From positions 62,001 through 126,000 of the forward strand of contig NZ_JADPKY010000170.1 in the NCBI RefSeq assembly GCF_023074185.1: 64,000 nt of DNA, read 5' to 3'. Below, piece after piece: positions 61,225 to 64,000 of this stretch (position 1 is the first letter of the stretch; every line of letters begins with the position of its first letter). The DNA comes from Bradyrhizobium sp. 132. GTDB lineage: Bacteria; Pseudomonadota; Alphaproteobacteria; Rhizobiales; Xanthobacteraceae. Position numbers and translations under genes: made by a program. The notes beneath the pieces were generated by a model, which was not told the origin of the DNA, did not search any database, and was given only the letters and a program-made list of their open reading frames with translations.

Positions 61225-62345
61225 AATGGCCGCACGATCCCGACGCGGGGGATCAGCGTGATGATCAGGCCGAAAATATTGGTCTTTTGATCTTCTGACG
61301 GAATCGGCGGCGTCTCGCGTGCGGCGGGCAGCATCTTCACCGCGTGCAGGATCAGGAACATGCAGACCCCCCAGTTCGAGATCCAGCGCGAATAGTCGAA
61401 CACCATCGCGAACATCACGAGATAGGCGAGGCTGACGCCGGCGAGCGCAGCGACCACGAGACGGCGGTGCGTATCGTTTGCGAGCGCGCCGATCAGGTTC
61501 GCAAAATAGCGCCACAGCGGCGTATGCAGCCAGATCAGCAGCGCGAATACGGGCACGCCCAGGATGTTGTGGGGCAGGCGGCCCCAGGTGTCGGAAATCT
61601 CCTGCGCCAGCGGCTGGTACCAGATGTAGGCGAATCGCAGCAGCTCGGTCCGCGACTGATCGGCCATCCGGGTTTTCAGATACGCCACGAAATCCGCTTC
61701 CGGGATCGGCATCGTTCCCAAAAACTGGGCGGCCAAGAACAGCGTGGAGACGATAAGCAACGCAATCATGCCGAACGCGACGTTGGTGCGATCGCAGCCG
61801 TGCGTCAGATAGTGCCTGATCACCACGATGGCGATGATGGTCGGCACATACATCAGGAGATGGATGTGGTGGACCAGCACCAGGATGATCGAGAACAGCG
61901 CGGCCAAAGCCACGAACAGCAGTGAGCCCGCCGGCACCAGCAGCAGGATGATCGCCAGCGCGCAGCCATAGATGTCGAAGTGGCCAAGCGTGTGCATGAA
62001 GTTCTTGAGGAAGAACGGCGAGCCCGCGATGAAGACGAACAGCGGCAGCGTCTTTGCGGTGAAGCCGAACGTCTTCTGGAACAGTCTTGCATAAAGGGCG
62101 AGCGTCACCAGCCACGTCACGCCGCCGAGCGCGAACACCAGCCATACCGGCACCTTGTCCGTGAACAGCGCGACGACCGCCCCGATCAGCGCGCGCTTGA
62201 CGAAGCCGAAATGGTAATCGACCAGAAGGTGGATGTAGGGGACGTAAGGCGGCAGCTGGATCTTGTGAACGGAGACGCCGACGATGACCGCAGCGTTGAT
62301 CGCGAGCAGAAGGCGCCAGGGGTTTTGCATGATGCGTGCGGTCAC
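61221..62345 (-). CDS. Multi-spanning membrane protein of unknown function
   Basis: 374 residues with about eight to nine hydrophobic segments, for example AINAAVIVGVSVHKI, LVFALGGVTWLVTLALYA and LLIVSTLFLAAQFLGTMP. It ends in a charged tail (SEDQKTNIFGL). It resembles integral membrane proteins found beside polysaccharide genes, but no glycosyltransferase motif is clear, so I do not assign a function. A start at ATG 62330 instead of GTG 62345 is equally possible. It lies 29 bp after hslU on the same strand and may be cotranscribed with it. Confidence 0.8.
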   Translation of the reverse strand: MTARIMQNPWRLLLAINAAVIVGVSVHKIQLPPYVPYIHLLVDYHFGFVKRALIGAVVALFTDKVPVWLVFALGGVTWLVTLALYARLFQKTFGFTAKTLPLFVFIAGSPFFLKNFMHTLGHFDIYGCALAIILLLVPAGSLLFVALAALFSIILVLVHHIHLLMYVPTIIAIVVIRHYLTHGCDRTNVAFGMIALLIVSTLFLAAQFLGTMPIPEADFVAYLKTRMADQSRTELLRFAYIWYQPLAQEISDTWGRLPHNILGVPVFALLIWLHTPLWRYFANLIGALANDTHRRLVVAALAGVSLAYLVMFAMVFDYSRWISNWGVCMFLILHAVKMLPAARETPPIPSEDQKTNIFGLIITLIPRVGIVRPF

Positions 62346-62374
62346 GCGGTAACTGATAGCGCGACCGCCCGAAA

Positions 62375-63679
62375 TTACAAAATGAACCGGCTCAGATCCG
62401 CGTTCTTGGCGAGGTCGCCGACGTGCGTCTGTACGAAATCCGCGTCGATCTTGACGGTCTCGCCGCTGCGGTCGGGAGCGGTGAAGGAGATCTCGTCCAG
62501 CACCCGCTCCATCACGGTCTGGAGCCGCCGCGCGCCGATGTTTTCGACGGTGGAATTCACCGCCACCGCGACGTCCGCGAGCGCGTCGATGGCGTCGTCG
62601 GTGATGTCGAGCGTGACGCCCTCGGTCTGCATCAGCGCGACATATTGCTTGATCAGCGAAGCCTCGGGCTCGGTCAGGATGCGGCGCATGTCGTCGCGGG
62701 TCAGTGCCTGCAGCTCGACGCGGATCGGCAGGCGGCCCTGCAGTTCCGGCAGGAGGTCGGACGGTTTTGCGACGTGGAAGGCGCCGGAGGCGATGAACAG
62801 GATGTGGTCGGTCTTCACCGCGCCGTGCTTGGTCGAAACGGTCGTGCCCTCGATCAAAGGCAACAGATCGCGCTGCACGCCCTCGCGCGACACGTCGCCG
62901 CCGGCGCGACCTTCGCGTGCGCAGATCTTGTCGATCTCGTCGAGAAACACGATGCCGTTGTTCTCGACCGCGCTGATCGCCTCCTGCGTCAACTGATCGC
63001 TGTCGAGCAGCTTGTCGGACTCCTCGTTGACGAGGATCTCGTGCGAGCTCCCCACCGTCAGCCGTCGCGTCTTGCTGCGTCCCCCGAGCTTGCCGAAAAT
63101 GTCGCCGATCGAAACCGCGCCCATTTGGGCGCCGGGCATGCCCGGGATCTCGAACATCGGAAAGCCGCTGCCGCCGCCTTGCGTCTCGATCTCGATTTCC
63201 TTGTCGTTGAGCTCGCCCGCCCGCAGCTTTTTGCGGAAAGAGTCCCGCGTTGCCGCGCTGGCATTGGCGCCGACCAGCGCGTCCAGCACGCGCTCCTCGG
63301 CGGCAAGTTGCGCGCGTGCCTGCACGTCTTTGCGCTTGCGCTCGCGGACCTGGGCAATCGCGACCTCGACGAGGTCGCGCACGATCTGCTCGACGTCGCG
63401 GCCGACATAGCCGACCTCGGTGAATTTCGTCGCCTCGACCTTCAGGAATGGTGCGTTCGCCAGCTTGGCGAGCCGCCGCGCGATCTCGGTCTTGCCGACG
63501 CCGGTCGGGCCGATCATCAAGATATTTTTCGGCAGTACCTCTTCGCGCAAGGAGCCTTCCAGTTGCTGCCGCCGCCAGCGGTTACGCAGCGCGATCGAGA
63601 CGGCTCGCTTGGCATCGGCCTGGCCGACGATGAAACGGTCGAGTTCAGAAACGATTTCACGGGGAGAAAAGTCTGTCAT
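62375..63679 (-). CDS. hslU: ATP-dependent protease ATPase subunit HslU (ClpY)
   Basis: 434 residues. N-terminal FSPREIVSELDRFIVGQADAK is typical. Walker A is IGPTGVGKTEIARRLAKLA (about 57) and Walker B VENNGIVFLDEIDKIC (about 247). The inserted I-domain lies between (about 110-230, QGGGSGFPMFEIPG). GYVGRDVE (about 90) is the pore loop. HslU unfolds proteins for the HslV protease. hslV is not in the window and should lie just beyond the right edge, since DUF2585 precedes hslU here. Confidence 0.96.
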   Translation of the reverse strand: MTDFSPREIVSELDRFIVGQADAKRAVSIALRNRWRRQQLEGSLREEVLPKNILMIGPTGVGKTEIARRLAKLANAPFLKVEATKFTEVGYVGRDVEQIVRDLVEVAIAQVRERKRKDVQARAQLAAEERVLDALVGANASAATRDSFRKKLRAGELNDKEIEIETQGGGSGFPMFEIPGMPGAQMGAVSIGDIFGKLGGRSKTRRLTVGSSHEILVNEESDKLLDSDQLTQEAISAVENNGIVFLDEIDKICAREGRAGGDVSREGVQRDLLPLIEGTTVSTKHGAVKTDHILFIASGAFHVAKPSDLLPELQGRLPIRVELQALTRDDMRRILTEPEASLIKQYVALMQTEGVTLDITDDAIDALADVAVAVNSTVENIGARRLQTVMERVLDEISFTAPDRSGETVKIDADFVQTHVGDLAKNADLSRFIL

Positions 63680-63730
63680 GGGACCTTAGCTAGGGTCAGA
63701 TGCGGGGCGGGACAAGCCGCTTTTTTGTCG

Positions 63731-64000
63731 TCAGATGATCGGCGGACCCGATTGCCATTGTTTCACGGCCTCGATCGGATGGATCAGCATCAGGATATTG
63801 AGCGTCAGATTGTCGCGAATATGCAGCGCGAGCATGATTTCGAAGGCGAGCCCCAGCAGGACGGTCACTGGGACAGGCAGCAGGCGCGCGGCGAGGAAGC
63901 CCAGCATCATGGACAGCGTGTCCGAGATCGAATTGACAATGCTGTCGCCGAAATAGTCCAGCGAGATCGTGCCGGCGCGGTAGCGCTCGATGATGAACGG
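63731..64000 (-). CDS. DUF2585 (UPF0314) membrane protein, C-terminal part (truncated by window edge)
   Basis: The last 89 codons of a minus-strand gene that continues off the right edge. It reads PFIIERYRAGTISLDYFGDS, then DTLSMMLGFLAARLLPVPVT, then LAFEIMLALHIRDNLTLNIL, matching my memory of the DUF2585 family, a conserved alphaproteobacterial membrane protein of unknown function. It ends 51 bp before the hslU start. Confidence 0.8.
   Translation of the reverse strand, partial: PFIIERYRAGTISLDYFGDSIVNSISDTLSMMLGFLAARLLPVPVTVLLGLAFEIMLALHIRDNLTLNILMLIHPIEAVKQWQSGPPII

Noticed and set aside
63758..63770. parS-like TGTTTCACG inside the DUF2585 gene
   Set aside because: Only the left half of the palindrome is present (TTTCACGGCC); the right arm is missing.

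Overview
The window reads as a chromosomal segment of an alphaproteobacterium of the Bradyrhizobium/Rhodopseudomonas group (Nitrobacteraceae). This rests on the GC-rich coding sequence with strong antisense shadow frames, on intergenic palindromes that I associate with Bradyrhizobium, and on conserved runs such as ftsK-lolA-xthA, leuS-lptE-holA, parB-parA-rsmG-mnmG-mnmE-rho-hemJ and PPSR-maf-coaE-dnaQ-secB. The genus is inferred from memory of these arrangements, not from a database search.

Layout. 1-9 kb is metabolic and stress genes: the end of an MFS transporter, a glutathione transferase, a DUF2239 protein, a MATE exporter, a DsbA-fold isomerase, a PanE-type reductase, a PQQ-sugar-dehydrogenase-like protein with a diheme cytochrome c, an epimerase and tRNA-Gly(GCC). 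9-20 kb holds a thioredoxin-TPR protein, a LON-N-domain protein, a large MHYT-PAS-GGDEF-EAL protein, a cytochrome b561/PepSY pair, NmrA-type and crotonase enzymes, a TetR regulator divergent from a small membrane protein, a Trm112 protein, a UbiH-type hydroxylase and TesB. 20-28.9 kb is a nitrogen-sensing block: two P-II/Amt gene pairs flank an ArsR-SRPBCC pair and a ClpP-like protease, followed by a secreted caspase-fold protein with a cysteine-rich tail. 29-45.4 kb is largely housekeeping: an aminotransferase, FtsK, LolA, exonuclease III, an orphan response regulator, an L,D-transpeptidase-fold protein, the YggS PLP protein, two convergent diguanylate cyclases, LeuS, LptE and the DNA polymerase III delta subunit.

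45.4-61 kb is the replication-origin neighbourhood. All genes from parB (45.7 kb) to hemJ (54.2 kb) lie on the minus strand. All but secB from 54.66 kb to 61.2 kb lie on the plus strand. The divergence point, 54203-54658, has lower GC, a perfect DnaA box and a CtrA-like site, and I propose it as oriC. Three near-canonical parS sites lie 4-6 kb to its left, around rsmG/mnmG, where ParB (encoded at 45.7 kb) would load to direct origin segregation with ParA. One degenerate parS copy sits inside rsmG. hemE, hemH and aroE, which often accompany this cluster in relatives, are not in the window. The window closes with an integral membrane protein, HslU and the end of a DUF2585 gene.

The most unusual items are: the origin/parS architecture with a start codon inside parS; a 24-nt repeat shared between 7.7 kb and the mnmE-mnmG gap; a low-GC orphan reading frame inside the putative origin; an 80-nt palindrome separating parA from parB; the cysteine-tailed orthocaspase; and the duplicated P-II/Amt island.
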